Source: Paenibacillus sp. 32352 (lineage in GTDB: Bacteria > Bacillota > Bacilli > Paenibacillales > NBRC-103111). Taken from it: a stretch of DNA of 64,000 bases. The stretch lies in assembly GCF_002042965.1 (NCBI RefSeq), contig NZ_MZNT01000006.1, positions 62,001 to 126,000 on the forward strand. Reading direction: 5' to 3'. Below, piece after piece: positions 1-9,220 of this stretch. The stretch's first letter is position 1. Each line of letters opens with the position of its first letter. The translations under genes and the position numbers were made by a program. The notes beneath the pieces were generated by a model. It saw nothing but the letters and a program-made list of their open reading frames with translations, ran no database searches and was not told the origin of the DNA.

Positions 1-317
1 CCATTCCAGGCGGCGGGAAGCTTGAGCCGATCCGGAACCTGACGCAGATATCCGTTTGAGGCAGCCTCCTGCGGGTCAACCAATTGCCTCCAGTAAAAGT
101 CCCAATCTCCGTTTAATTCCACGCCGCCGTCCTGCTCAAATTGCCAGCTCCGCAGATCCATGACCCCATCAACCGCAAGAGGCTGAAGCCGCTTTACCGT
201 CTCGTCCTTGCCGCACCCGCTTAACAAAAGGATAGCAAAAACAACTGGAATCCATATATAATAGAGATATAATCTGGAAACGGAAATCACGTTCTTTCTA
301 TAACATTTTTCTCTCAT
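1..317 (-). CDS. Sensor lipoprotein N-terminus, 7TMR-DISM-type (partial)
   Basis: The gene is open from an ATG at 317 to the left edge, so 105 codons of its N-terminus are visible. After a basic, hydrophobic leader comes a lipobox LLSGC with Cys35. The mature part (MDLRSWQFEQDGGVELNGDW, then DFYWRQL) resembles the extracellular domain that opens 7TMR-DISM sensor kinases and cyclases common in Paenibacillus. It diverges from the response regulator starting at 379, so the two probably form a signalling pair. The start is uncertain: a GTG at 290 is also in frame. The output domain lies outside the window, so kinase identity is inferred. Confidence 0.6.
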   Translation of the reverse strand, partial: MREKCYRKNVISVSRLYLYYIWIPVVFAILLLSGCGKDETVKRLQPLAVDGVMDLRSWQFEQDGGVELNGDWDFYWRQLVDPQEAASNGYLRQVPDRLKLPAAWN

Positions 318-378
318 CGTATCGCAATTTTCATTTTTTGGGAACTAGCAGGTTACAACAGGGGTCAGGAGATGAAGA

Positions 379-1077
379 GTGACAATGCCAGCTGAAAAAA
401 TATTAATCGTAGATGACGAACCGGAAATTATTGAGCTCATTCGATTGTACTTGATCAAGGAAGGATATGAAGTGATAAGCACGGACAGCGGCACCGGGGC
501 TATGGAGTATATGGAGCAGCATAAACCGGATATGGTGATCCTGGATGTGCTGCTGCCGGGGATGGATGGTATTGAAATATGCCGGCAGATCCGCAGAAAT
601 TACGACATTCCGATCTTGTTCATCAGCTGTAAGAGCGAGGATATGGATATCATTCTTGGCTTAAGCATCGGCGGCGACGATTACGTGACCAAGCCCTTCA
701 GCCCGAGCCAGCTCGTCGCGAGAGTGAAGGCCCATCTGCGCCGCAAGCAGCAGCTGGACCAGCAAAAGGAGGAATCGCAGCAGCTGTCGTTTCCGGGGCT
801 TGAAATCGATCTTCTCAGCCGCAATGTCTGGGTCAACGGAACCATTGCCCCCTTGTCGTCCAAAGAATTCGACCTGTTGGCCTTAATGGCCAAAAAGCCG
901 AATAAAGTGGTGCCCATCGAGCAGCTGTACAAAATGGCCTGGGGAGTGGACAGCAACGGGGACACCCGAACCCTTCTCGTGCATATCAGCAATCTGCGCA
1001 AAAAAATCGAGCCCAATCCGACCGAGCCCGTTTTCGTACAAACGGTCCGCGGCGTAGGCTATAAGTTTAACTGCTAG
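379..1077 (+). CDS. OmpR/PhoB-family response regulator
   Basis: The 232-residue protein has a receiver domain (about 5-118) with the acidic pair DD at 12-13, the predicted phospho-acceptor Asp56 (VILDVLLPGMDG) and the conserved Lys in YVTKPF. A winged-helix DNA-binding domain follows (about 135-230), ending in TVRGVGYKF. This is the normal length for the family. The start is a GTG preceded by CAGGAG about 8 nt upstream; an ATG six bases further on is the alternative. It is transcribed away from the sensor lipoprotein at 317, its likely partner. No DNA target can be named from sequence. Confidence 0.9.
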   Translation: MTMPAEKILIVDDEPEIIELIRLYLIKEGYEVISTDSGTGAMEYMEQHKPDMVILDVLLPGMDGIEICRQIRRNYDIPILFISCKSEDMDIILGLSIGGDDYVTKPFSPSQLVARVKAHLRRKQQLDQQKEESQQLSFPGLEIDLLSRNVWVNGTIAPLSSKEFDLLALMAKKPNKVVPIEQLYKMAWGVDSNGDTRTLLVHISNLRKKIEPNPTEPVFVQTVRGVGYKFNC

Positions 1078-1102
1078 AACTCTTACATAAGATTAGAAAA
1101 GT

Positions 1103-1154
1103 AAAGGGCCGCACAGACCAGGTATCTTCCAACCTGGCCTTGCAGCCCTTTTAT
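1103..1154. terminator. Bidirectional intrinsic terminator
   Basis: A long hairpin pairs AAGGGCCGCA..CCAGG with CCTGG..TGCAGCCCTT. It has T-rich sequence on the right and A-rich sequence on the left. It lies between the converging regulator (ending 1077) and the CorC-like gene (ending 1166), so it can serve both. Confidence 0.8.
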
Positions 1155-1165
1155 TATTGATGAAT

Positions 1166-2488
1166 TTAAGCCGTTAGTGTTTCTACGGACAGCTTCTTCA
1201 CGATAATCCGCGAAACCCTGAGTTCATCCGTTTCTTCCACAATAAACTCATATTGGTCATTGTATGCGATCTTCTGGCCTTTTTTAGGGGGAATCTCGAT
1301 ATGGGAGTAGACCCAACCGCCGATCGTATCATAGTCCTCGGTATCGATCTCGGTCCCGAATCGGTCATTCACTTCATCGATCAGCATACGGCCGTCGATA
1401 GAAAACGTTCTTTCGTCCTTTTGCTCCAGCACTGGACGCTCATCCGTATCGAATTCATCCTGAATTTCACCGACGATTTCCTCAATGATATCCTCGAGTG
1501 TCACCATACCCGAAGTACCCCCATATTCGTCGATCAACAGAGCAATTTGCGCTCTCTTCTTCTGCATCAGCTTCAGCAGGTTGCTGATCGGCATCGACTC
1601 AGGAACTTTGGTAATAGGACGAATGACTTTACGAATGTCCGCGCTGTTGGCGTTGGCCTTCAATAAATCTTTTATATGGACAAACCCGATAATGTTATCT
1701 TTATCCGGATCACAAACCGGGTAGCGTGTTCGCATCTCGTCTAGCGCAATTTTCATATTCTCCTCAAACGACATTTGGACGTATAAGCAGCCCATATCCG
1801 TGCGGGGAATCATAATTTCACGCGCATTCGTTTCGGTAAATTCAAAAATATTATCAACCAGCGTAAGCTCGGTGTTATCGATCAAGCCGTTCTTATGGCT
1901 TTCTTTCATCAGTACGCGAATTTCTTCTTCCGTGTGAGCCGAGTCATGCTCGGAAGTAACCTCGATCCCCGCCTTGCGGAGCATCCAGTTGGAAATCGTA
2001 TTCAATAGCCAGTTGAATGGGAACATAATTTTATAGAACAAAATCATAGGTCCTGCAGACATCATCGTGATCTGCTCCGGCTTGCGAATCGCATAAGTCT
2101 TCGGAAATTGCTCACCCAAAGTAATATGCAGCGTGGTAATTACGGAAAAGGAAATGATAAAAGAAATCGTATGAATCAGTGTATCGTTAAACCCAAAATC
2201 CTTGAGCACAGGCTCAATGATTCTCGATACGGTCGGTTCCCCGACCCAACCTAAAGCTAGTGACGCTAATGTGATACCTAACTGGCACGCAGACAGATAA
2301 GCATTCAAGTTGCTCGTAATTTTTTGGGCAAACTTGGCGCTTGTGTTCCCATCCTTGGCCAACGTTTCAATCCTGCTGTTACGAACCTTAACCATCGCAA
2401 ATTCTACAGCGACAAAAAATCCATTCAATAAGATCAAAACAAGAATCAATACCAGATTCCACAATAAAGGTAACGGGTCACTACTCAA
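1166..2488 (-). CDS. CNNM/CorC-family membrane protein (hemolysin C-like)
   Basis: The 440-residue protein has the family architecture: an N-terminal DUF21/CNNM membrane domain (about 1-195, three to four helices), a tandem CBS pair (about 205-325, including MIPRTDM and DEYGGTSGMVTLEDIIEEIVG), and a C-terminal CorC_HlyC domain (about 350-430). Members are implicated in Mg2+ or other divalent-cation export; the name hemolysin is historical. The start is a TTG with GAGGGG about 11 nt upstream. A stronger AGGGAGGTG lies near 2527-2535 but leads only to a short frame that stops at once. The substrate is not deducible. Confidence 0.88.
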   Translation of the reverse strand: MSSDPLPLLWNLVLILVLILLNGFFVAVEFAMVKVRNSRIETLAKDGNTSAKFAQKITSNLNAYLSACQLGITLASLALGWVGEPTVSRIIEPVLKDFGFNDTLIHTISFIISFSVITTLHITLGEQFPKTYAIRKPEQITMMSAGPMILFYKIMFPFNWLLNTISNWMLRKAGIEVTSEHDSAHTEEEIRVLMKESHKNGLIDNTELTLVDNIFEFTETNAREIMIPRTDMGCLYVQMSFEENMKIALDEMRTRYPVCDPDKDNIIGFVHIKDLLKANANSADIRKVIRPITKVPESMPISNLLKLMQKKRAQIALLIDEYGGTSGMVTLEDIIEEIVGEIQDEFDTDERPVLEQKDERTFSIDGRMLIDEVNDRFGTEIDTEDYDTIGGWVYSHIEIPPKKGQKIAYNDQYEFIVEETDELRVSRIIVKKLSVETLTA

Positions 2489-2504
2489 TAATTCCCTATC
2501 CCCT

Positions 2505-2976
2505 CGGTGAGGCGGATAGGTACACCTCCCTTAAAACTCAATTTTTCAAACCATACATAAGCAACATTTATATATACTTATATATACTTATTATATCGCA
2601 ATTTATGCATGCTTCCAAGGAACAGCTTGCCGCTAAACGGCGTTATATCCCGAGATAAGATGTAAAAAGTATAGGGATACAAACTATTTTCTAACAATTT
2701 TGCGCCGATTTGGACTGTTTTGGACTTCCGGACCGGTTTCATTTATACCGCCACGGCATGGAAAGGGCTCATATGAATGGTAAAGAAATGCCGGGTACTC
2801 CGGTCGTAAACCGTATGTGGTGAAAGCCATGAAGGAAATTGTACATGAAACGAGCGTTTCTGCACAGGGGCTGGGAATCATTACTGCCGCCAGGAGACTT
2901 GGCTTCGAAGCTGATTCAGGGGTAGAGCGCGAGCCGGCCAGCTCCGGAGTCGAGCCGGCTTGCCTCATGCCGCCGC
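2505..2976. other. Intergenic stretch without a supportable gene
   Basis: About 470 bp lie between the CorC-like start and the pseudouridine synthase stop. The part near the CorC gene is AT-rich and carries a perfect tandem 10-mer (TATATACTTA twice, about 2570-2590), plausibly promoter sequence. Nearer the synthase, GAGCCGGCC and its complement (about 2931-2961) can form a hairpin without a T-tract. Short open frames on both strands lack ribosome binding sites and family resemblance. Confidence 0.5.
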
Positions 2977-3678
2977 TTACTTACGGTCGTGAGCGATCGT
3001 TCGCAGCAGCTCGTCCATTTCCTGATCCGTCAAGTCCCGCCATTTGCCTGCAGGCAGCGGGCCCAGATGGATGTTCATAATTCTTACCCGCTTCAAGCGG
3101 CGGACCTCATATCCGAATGCACTGCACATTCTCCGGATTTGCCGGTTCAATCCCTGGGTCAGAATAATTCGGAACACCCTGTCTCCCTGCTTGTATATGC
3201 GGCAAGGCTTGGTTACGGTGCCCAAAATATGGACTCCGCCCGCCATGCCCTGCAAAAACATCGGGGTAATCGGTTTATCCACCGTGACGATATATTCCTT
3301 CTCGTGGTTGTTTTCCGCCCGCAGGATTTTGTTCACGATATCTCCGTCATTGGTCAACAGGATCAGCCCCTCGGAATCTTTATCCAGCCGCCCGATAGGA
3401 AAGATCCGTTCCTTATGCCCGACGAAGTCAACGATATTGCCGCGAATGTGCTGCTCCGTCGTGCTTGTAATGCCGACCGGCTTGTTCAGCGCGATGTAGA
3501 CGCCCTTCTTCCTGGTGCTGATCGGCTTGCCGTCGACCCGGACCTCATCCCCTTCTTCCACCTGGCTGCCCAGCTCGGCCCTCTTGCCGTTAATGGTTAC
3601 GCGCCCGGCTTCAACCAATTTGTCCACCTCGCGCCGCGAGCAGAAGCCCGTCTCACTTATAAATTTGTTAATCCGCAT
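2977..3678 (-). CDS. 23S rRNA pseudouridine synthase, RsuA/RluF-type
   Basis: The 233-residue protein has an S4 RNA-binding domain (about 1-48: [20 protein letters not shown]) followed by a pseudouridine synthase domain. The catalytic motif is [18 protein letters not shown] with Asp99 as nucleophile, and [14 protein letters not shown] lies near the end. These enzymes isomerise one uridine in rRNA to pseudouridine. The tail ([17 protein letters not shown]) is typical of the RluF/RluB branch; which uridine is modified cannot be told. The gene stands alone. Confidence 0.92.
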   Translation of the reverse strand: MRINKFISETGFCSRREVDKLVEAGRVTINGKRAELGSQVEEGDEVRVDGKPISTRKKGVYIALNKPVGITSTTEQHIRGNIVDFVGHKERIFPIGRLDKDSEGLILLTNDGDIVNKILRAENNHEKEYIVTVDKPITPMFLQGMAGGVHILGTVTKPCRIYKQGDRVFRIILTQGLNRQIRRMCSAFGYEVRRLKRVRIMNIHLGPLPAGKWRDLTDQEMDELLRTIAHDRK

Positions 3679-3772
3679 ATATTGTCACTCCACCTAATGT
3701 TCTCTCCATTGCCTGTATTATAACACGGCCTATCCTGCCCAAACAAAAATAGGCAGATTTCCCCTTTCCTTA

Positions 3773-3801
3773 TTTACATAATATCCCTGTTTAGGTACGA
3801 T
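3773..3801 (+). promoter_or_regulatory. Sigma-A-like promoter
   Basis: TTTACA (3773-3778), a 17-bp spacer and TACGAT (3796-3801) lie about 55 bp upstream of the small membrane protein gene at 3858. Spacing is ideal and both hexamers are near consensus. Confidence 0.5.
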
Positions 3802-3857
3802 AGTCCTATGCTCATGTTCGATAACTATCACAATCCATCGAAAGGAGGCGAAATTCG

Positions 3858-4262
3858 TTGTTGTCCAAAATGTCCTATCCGGCCAAAACGGTATTCTACT
3901 TCAGCCTGTACATGTTCACACTCAGCCTGGCCCTGTTGGTCGTACCGGGTCTGCTGGCTCCGCTGCTTGGCTACACCCAGGAAAGCGAAATCTGGATTCG
4001 CGTCATAGGCATGTTCCTGCTCTTCCTGGCGTTCTACTATTGTACTTTGGCCCTTGGAGGAATGACATACTTCTTCTACTTGACCGTCTATACGCGGGCA
4101 TCGATCATCGTGTTCATGACGACCTTCGTCTTGCTGGGTATGCTGAAGCCGATCTTCATTGCGCTCAGCCTTATCGACCTGTTCGGAGCGCTCTGGACGT
4201 TAAGCGCTCTTCGCTCGGCCAGGAAGCATCATAAGAGGACTTCCATTCATACGGCGCCATAA
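3858..4262 (+). CDS. Small four-helix membrane protein, unknown function
   Basis: A 134-residue protein, mostly hydrophobic, with about four transmembrane segments (near 10-35, 45-65, 67-90 and 92-115) and a short basic tail (RSARKHHKRTS). The GGAGG at 3844-3848 is 9 nt from the TTG at 3858, which supports that start; ATG 3870 is possible. I recognise no family motif. It is preceded by a good promoter and appears monocistronic or cotranscribed with the gene at 4387. Confidence 0.7.
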   Translation: MLSKMSYPAKTVFYFSLYMFTLSLALLVVPGLLAPLLGYTQESEIWIRVIGMFLLFLAFYYCTLALGGMTYFFYLTVYTRASIIVFMTTFVLLGMLKPIFIALSLIDLFGALWTLSALRSARKHHKRTSIHTAP

Positions 4263-4386
4263 GGGGCTTCACTCTGCCGCCTGTTTCAAGGCCTGGGAAA
4301 CAGGGTAAATACAACTACCCGATTCTCGGGATGCCTGATTTCGGTCGCTGGCATTCCCACACCACCATTCAAGGAGTGTGAAGGCA

Positions 4387-4845
4387 ATGACACGCAAGAA
4401 GCAGATGCATTTGATCACGCGCCCCTTTTCCCACGTGCACAATATATTAACGGCTCTAGGCTTTGCCGAACGAGCTCAGCGAGATGGATGCGTATATGAG
4501 ATCATGTTCCGCGACCCTATCACGCTGAAGGACTATCTGTACCAGCTGCCGGCCCAAACGGCAACCAACGGCCTCACTATCGTTCATCTTCACAAAGCTT
4601 GCTTCAAAGACGGAGGGGATATTCCTCTCAGCGCCATAGAAGCGGCGGCTCAGATGATGGCCGAGGTCGAGCAGTATTTGGCCAGCCACGAGCCCAAGGA
4701 GGCCGGCAAACCGATTGAGGAAGCCATGAACGGCCGCATGGCGAATAACGAGGAGGAAGTGAAGCGGCTTGGCAAGGAAATGGCCAGCATGCCGACGAAC
4801 TCCCAGGTGATGAAAAGCGGGCTGGTGCCCGATCCCATTCAATAG
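4387..4845 (+). CDS. Conserved-looking hypothetical protein
   Basis: A 152-residue soluble protein from the ATG at 4387, chosen because AAGGAG at about 4370-4375 is well spaced for it and too close to the upstream in-frame GTG at 4378. The N-terminal half reads like a small alpha/beta domain (LITRPFSHVHNILTALGF, then a hydrophobic LTIVHLHKACF strand). The C-terminal third is a charged helix rich in Glu and Lys. I do not recognise the family. A hairpin terminator follows. Confidence 0.6.
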   Translation: MTRKKQMHLITRPFSHVHNILTALGFAERAQRDGCVYEIMFRDPITLKDYLYQLPAQTATNGLTIVHLHKACFKDGGDIPLSAIEAAAQMMAEVEQYLASHEPKEAGKPIEEAMNGRMANNEEEVKRLGKEMASMPTNSQVMKSGLVPDPIQ

Positions 4846-4867
4846 CAATAGCAGAATGGGACTAATC

Positions 4868-4912
4868 AAAGAACTCCGGCAGCTGCGGTACCAGACCCTG
4901 CCGGGGTTCTTT
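4868..4912 (+). terminator. Intrinsic terminator
   Basis: AAAGAACTCCGGCAG (4868-4882) pairs with CTGCCGGGGTTCTTT (4898-4912) with one G-T wobble, just downstream of the gene ending at 4845. The following T-tract is weak. Confidence 0.6.
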
Positions 4913-5028
4913 GGCATGCAGAAATATCGGCGGTATCAACTGAAAATCGGCCCATGGCCCGAATACATTACTATGCGACAGTTTGTATTGCTCGCCATAT
5001 CCAGTTTTTGTAGCGAGGGGTTTACTTC

Positions 5029-7221
5029 ATGACATCAAAACAACCTTCTTTACTAGCGCTGCTGCGAAAGAGACTGCGGCGCAAATGGGCAGGAAAGAAC
5101 GCAGCACGAAATACCTCCGTTTCGAAGCAAACGAACAGGATGGAACAACCGGCCCCGGATGAAAGCCGGGGCCTGCAGCAGCCCAAGCGGCCGAAGCGTG
5201 CCCGGCGCCGATTCGGACGGATCGCGCTATGGCTTGCCGGGATTATGGCGGTAGCCTGCGGCATAGCAGCATTTGCTGCCGCGCAGTGGGTTCGCAGCCT
5301 CGATATCAGCAAGCTGGAGAACCCTCTGCCCGAGCCGACGCTGATCTATGACCGGAACGGCAAGCCGGCTTCCCAGCTGTCATCCTCCCGTATCGTCCCG
5401 GTATCGCTGGACCAAATCCCGCTCGATCTGCGCAATGCGGTCATCGCGGTGGAGGACCGCCGGTTTTATGAGCATTCGGGGATCGATCTCTGGTCCACGG
5501 CCCGCGCTCTGGTTCGCGATGTAATGTCCGGCGAAATGAAGGAAGGCGGCAGCACGCTGACCCAGCAGCTGGCCAAAAACTTATTCCTCCAATCGGATAA
5601 GACGTTAAGCCGCAAGCTGAAGGAAGCCGGCTACGCTCTTAAAATCAATACCGTATACAGCAAGGATGAAATATTGGAGCTGTATTTAAACAGCATCTAT
5701 TTCGGGGAAGGCCGCTGGGGCGTCGAGGGCGCGGCTCAGGAATACTTCGCGAAGCCCGTGCAGGAACTAAGCCTGGCCGAGTCTGCTCTGCTGGCCGGCC
5801 TGCCCAAGGCTCCCACGGCCTATTCGCCGGCCAAAAATATGCAAAAGGCGCTGGATCGGCGCAATCTCGTCTTATCGCTGATGAAGGAGCAGAACTTCAT
5901 TACGGAGGCCGCCTATGAACAGGCCGTCGCTCAGCCGATCGTGCTGAAGCAGCACAATGAGGAATCGCTAAAGGGCAAATACCCTTCCTATGTCGATTAT
6001 GTCATCCAGGAGGCGGCGGATCTGTACGGCTTTACGGAGGAGCAGGTGCTGACCACCGGGCTCCGCATCTACACCGACCTTGATCCGCAGGTTCAAGAGG
6101 CGGCTCAGGATGTGTACGCGAGCGATGCTTTGTTCCCCGAGAGCAAGCCGGATCAGCTGATCCAGAGCGGCGTGGTCATTATGGACCACAAGACCGGAGG
6201 CATCCGGGCGCTGGTCGGCGCCCGCGGACCGCAGGTCTACCGCGGCTTCAACCATGCGACGCAGCTGAAGCGGCAGCCCGGCTCGTCCTTCAAGCCGCTG
6301 GCGGTATACGGCCCCGCTCTGGAGCAGGGCTATACCCCGAGCTCTCCGCTTTATGACGGAGACCTCGATATTGCCGGCTACCGTCCCAAGGACTGGGACG
6401 GTCAGACCCGCGGGCAGGTCACGATGCGGGAAGCCATTATGCGCTCGTGGAACATCCCCGCCGTATGGCTGCTGAACGAGATCGGCATCGATGCGGGGAT
6501 GGACTTTGCCCGCCGGGCAGGCATAGCGCTTGGGCCTGCCGACCGCTCTTTGAGCATCGCCCTCGGCGGCTTGTCCGAGGGCGTGTCGCCCTTGCAGATG
6601 GCGCAAGCGTTCGGCGCCATCGCCAATCTCGGCGTGCGGCAGCAGGCGCACGCCATCGTGAAGGTAACGACCAAGGAGGGCTACCCCTTGGTCGAAGCAC
6701 AGGCGCAGCCGGCCGCGGTCACGAAGCCGGCGACCGCCTACACCCTGACTTTACTGCTGCAGGATGCAGTCAAGTCAGGTACGGGTCAGGCCGCCGCGCT
6801 CGGGCGGCCGACCGCAGGCAAGACGGGCACGACGCAGTTGCCCGACACCAAGGAATTTGCCGACATCGGAGCCAACGGCATCAAGGATGCCTGGTTCGTC
6901 GGCTTCACGCCCGAGCTGACCGCCGCTATCTGGCTCGGCTACGATCAGACGGACAAGAACCACTATCTGATGACCGGGGGAGCGGTCCCCGCCGCGCTGT
7001 TCAAGGAAATCATGTCCCGCGCGCTGCGCGATGTGCCCGTGACTCCGTTCACGGTGCCGGCCGATTACGTTCCCGAGCCGGACCCGCAGAGCACCTGGCT
7101 TCAATCCGTACAAGAAAAGCTCGGCATCGGTAAACAGGAGACGCCTTCCAAGGCCGGCCCCAAGGGGAAAGAGAATGACCCCGGGAAAGGCAAGGGCAAA
7201 GGCAAGCCGAAGGAGCATTAA
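5029..7221 (+). CDS. Class A penicillin-binding protein (PBP1A family)
   Basis: A bifunctional peptidoglycan synthase of 730 residues. A basic cytoplasmic N-terminus precedes one transmembrane helix (about 64-87). The GT51 glycosyltransferase domain follows with VEDRRFYEHSG (catalytic Glu142), GGSTLTQQLAKN and the RKLKEAGYALKI region. The transpeptidase domain carries SSFK (Ser419, Lys422), SWN (473-475) and KTGTT (598-602). All catalytic motifs are intact. The C-terminus is a Lys/Gly/Pro-rich tail (about the last 25 residues), probably disordered and wall-facing. GAGGGG lies 9 nt before the ATG. Confidence 0.95.
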   Translation: MTSKQPSLLALLRKRLRRKWAGKNAARNTSVSKQTNRMEQPAPDESRGLQQPKRPKRARRRFGRIALWLAGIMAVACGIAAFAAAQWVRSLDISKLENPLPEPTLIYDRNGKPASQLSSSRIVPVSLDQIPLDLRNAVIAVEDRRFYEHSGIDLWSTARALVRDVMSGEMKEGGSTLTQQLAKNLFLQSDKTLSRKLKEAGYALKINTVYSKDEILELYLNSIYFGEGRWGVEGAAQEYFAKPVQELSLAESALLAGLPKAPTAYSPAKNMQKALDRRNLVLSLMKEQNFITEAAYEQAVAQPIVLKQHNEESLKGKYPSYVDYVIQEAADLYGFTEEQVLTTGLRIYTDLDPQVQEAAQDVYASDALFPESKPDQLIQSGVVIMDHKTGGIRALVGARGPQVYRGFNHATQLKRQPGSSFKPLAVYGPALEQGYTPSSPLYDGDLDIAGYRPKDWDGQTRGQVTMREAIMRSWNIPAVWLLNEIGIDAGMDFARRAGIALGPADRSLSIALGGLSEGVSPLQMAQAFGAIANLGVRQQAHAIVKVTTKEGYPLVEAQAQPAAVTKPATAYTLTLLLQDAVKSGTGQAAALGRPTAGKTGTTQLPDTKEFADIGANGIKDAWFVGFTPELTAAIWLGYDQTDKNHYLMTGGAVPAALFKEIMSRALRDVPVTPFTVPADYVPEPDPQSTWLQSVQEKLGIGKQETPSKAGPKGKENDPGKGKGKGKPKEH

Positions 7222-7229
7222 CCCATGAC

Positions 7230-7288
7230 AAAAACCCCGCTTACAGCGCTTCGTCTTTATGACTAGGCCTGCTTGTAAGCGGGGTTTT
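7230..7288. terminator. Bidirectional intrinsic terminator
   Basis: AAAACCCCGCTTACA (7231-7245) pairs with TTGTAAGCGGGGTTTT (7273-7288), with T or A runs at each end. It separates the convergent PBP gene and the gene ending at 7311. Confidence 0.9.
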
Positions 7289-7310
7289 CCTTACCTGTTA
7301 AAGCAAAGCA

Positions 7311-8381
7311 TCAATCATCATCATGACCGTTACGTCCCTTGTCCTGATGCTTTTCTTTTTCCTTCTCCTTCTCCTTGTCCTTGCCTTTTCCGTTATCCTT
7401 CGGCTTTTCCTTCTCGTTTCCTTTAGCCTTGGATTCCTGAGGCGAAGAGTTCGCTGCTTTATCCAGCCATTTCACATCCAGCTTCCATTCCGGGGATGTG
7501 TTTTTAAGCTGAAACTCCGAAGCAATTTTTTGCTTCAAGGAGGTCTCGAACGATTTGGCGTCAGAAGGAACCCCCTTCATCAGCAGCTGAATGAACGAGT
7601 CCGCCTCGGCGCCCTCGAGATGAATGATGGAGCGGTCGTTCGTCTGCAGGAACATCTCGCTCTTCGATGGGCCCGACGAACCCGGCTTGGCCGGCTCCTG
7701 CTTGACCTTAAGCTCGAACTCGCGGCTCTTCCATTCAAAGGACAGCTTCTCCCAAGCCTTGGCTGAAGATGAACCGCTTGTTCCTGGCGTGCCGACGCTG
7801 GCGGTGTCCTTCCCTGTACTCGCATTGGACCCCGGCGTCGACTTCGAACCGGAAGCCGTCGCTGCCGATGATGCGGTCGGGGCTGCAGGAGTACCTTGCG
7901 GAGCCGCTGCACCGGAACCTGCTTCCGCCGGCGCTGTCGGCGTCTTGGCGCCGGTCCCGGCGCTCGCCTCTGCGCTGCCGCCCGTCGCTGGCGAAGTAGG
8001 GCTGCCTTGGGAAGCCGAATCGTTGGATTCCTGGCCGGCCGAAGCCTGCGCCGACTCTTGAGCGCTGGCGGCTTTAATATAGGCAGCCTGATCCTTGCTG
8101 TTTAAAATAATGTCTACCGTATCCCCAGGCTGTAGATCCGCCAGGGCTGACTTTTGCATATTACGATATACCCATACCGCAGCAGAAACCGGATAAGCTG
8201 CTTCCTGCCCGCCAGTACTCACGACGAGCCGCTTGCCCCCATCCTCTACGCGGACAAACTGCCCCTTCGTTTCCTTCGATATTTCAGCCGATACCGGCCG
8301 TTCCGACAAGCCGAAAGCACCGTACGAAATGCCTCCGAGCACCAAACAACCGACAATAATCCATATGAGCCTTTTTCTCAT
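7311..8381 (-). CDS. Membrane-anchored protein with low-complexity linker and charged tail
   Basis: The 356-residue protein begins with one hydrophobic segment (about 4-25: LIWIIVGCLVLGGISYGAFG), then a small domain with a loading-type sentence of beta strands (about 38-105, ending DLQPGDTVDIILNSKDQAAY). A long Ala/Ser/Thr/Pro/Gly linker (about 105-210) follows, then a second domain (about 210-315, starting SFEWKSREFELKVKQEP) and a Lys/Glu/Asp tail (about 315-356). It is probably extracellular and wall-associated. I recognise no family. AGGAGGGG precedes the ATG. It converges on the PBP gene, whose product also ends in a Lys/Gly tail. Confidence 0.65.
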   Translation of the reverse strand: MRKRLIWIIVGCLVLGGISYGAFGLSERPVSAEISKETKGQFVRVEDGGKRLVVSTGGQEAAYPVSAAVWVYRNMQKSALADLQPGDTVDIILNSKDQAAYIKAASAQESAQASAGQESNDSASQGSPTSPATGGSAEASAGTGAKTPTAPAEAGSGAAAPQGTPAAPTASSAATASGSKSTPGSNASTGKDTASVGTPGTSGSSSAKAWEKLSFEWKSREFELKVKQEPAKPGSSGPSKSEMFLQTNDRSIIHLEGAEADSFIQLLMKGVPSDAKSFETSLKQKIASEFQLKNTSPEWKLDVKWLDKAANSSPQESKAKGNEKEKPKDNGKGKDKEKEKEKEKHQDKGRNGHDDD

Positions 8382-8483
8382 AGTCCCCTCCTATAGGTCA
8401 TCATGTCTTATCTAGTCCCTATAGGTTTCGTAATGATCTCCGCTTTTCGGGGAACATCGGGGATTTTTTCGATGATGGACCCG

Positions 8484-9026
8484 CTATTGCACGGCGTCCC
8501 ACCTGTGGTCCGTGGTCTGCAGCCGGGGATGAAGCTCGGATGGGCTGGCCCCCGCAGGCATATCGATCCATAGACGGACCTTCTTGATCCAGGGCTCGAA
8601 CGATTCGAAGGACACCAGCTTATTCGCCATGTCCTGCGTTACCCATATGAAATGAGGCCCGGGGTACTTATCGGCCAAATAACGGAATGCGGTATCGGCG
8701 GGCGTGTACTTTTTGCGTTTGCCCTCGAACCGTTCGATAACCGTCTCCGTCTCCGAAGGAAGCCTCTCCAGCAAAGCCTCCAGCTCCTCTACCCGTCGAA
8801 AATAAGGCGCGGCCTCCCGGTCCCCCATCCGTTTGAGCGTCTCCTCATGCAAAGGATAGAACACGAGCCTGGCTACCGTTTTTTCCTCCGCCATGTGAAC
8901 TAGTGCAGCCATCTGCTGCTCCCCGAACGTCTCGAAGCTGTCGTATACCCATACCGTACCCCGCTTAGCTTTACGTTCATCTTCCGGCATATAGCCGAAA
9001 GGCACACTGCTTGCTTGTCTCGCCAT
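8484..9026 (-). CDS. Hypothetical soluble protein
   Basis: A 180-residue protein without signal peptide or membrane helix; GGGGGAA sits before the ATG. It has alpha/beta character (TVWVYDSF, ARLVFYPL, HFIWVTQDMANKL) and a basic patch FEGKRKKYTP. No motif lets me name a function. It lies downstream of nothing obvious and reads away from the 52-residue ORF at 9221. Confidence 0.6.
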   Translation of the reverse strand: MARQASSVPFGYMPEDERKAKRGTVWVYDSFETFGEQQMAALVHMAEEKTVARLVFYPLHEETLKRMGDREAAPYFRRVEELEALLERLPSETETVIERFEGKRKKYTPADTAFRYLADKYPGPHFIWVTQDMANKLVSFESFEPWIKKVRLWIDMPAGASPSELHPRLQTTDHRWDAVQ

Positions 9027-9220
9027 GCTGGTTCCCCCATCTATTGGAAATGATCGTTGTTAGCCTTAGTATACCATCCGCCTCTGTAAACATTCCCGCA
9101 ATAAGGAATAAATGTCCTCTTTCCAGGCAAGCTTAAGAACAGCTTACTGCCTTCGGCACGGGCGTATCCGCGCTGCTCGGGAAAGAAAGCCAAGTATACA
9201 AGGAAATGGAGAGAGATCGA

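Noticed and set aside
2817..3080. An 87-codon + strand frame overlapping the pseudouridine synthase 3' end
   Set aside because: No RBS, and its end lies antisense to a clear gene.
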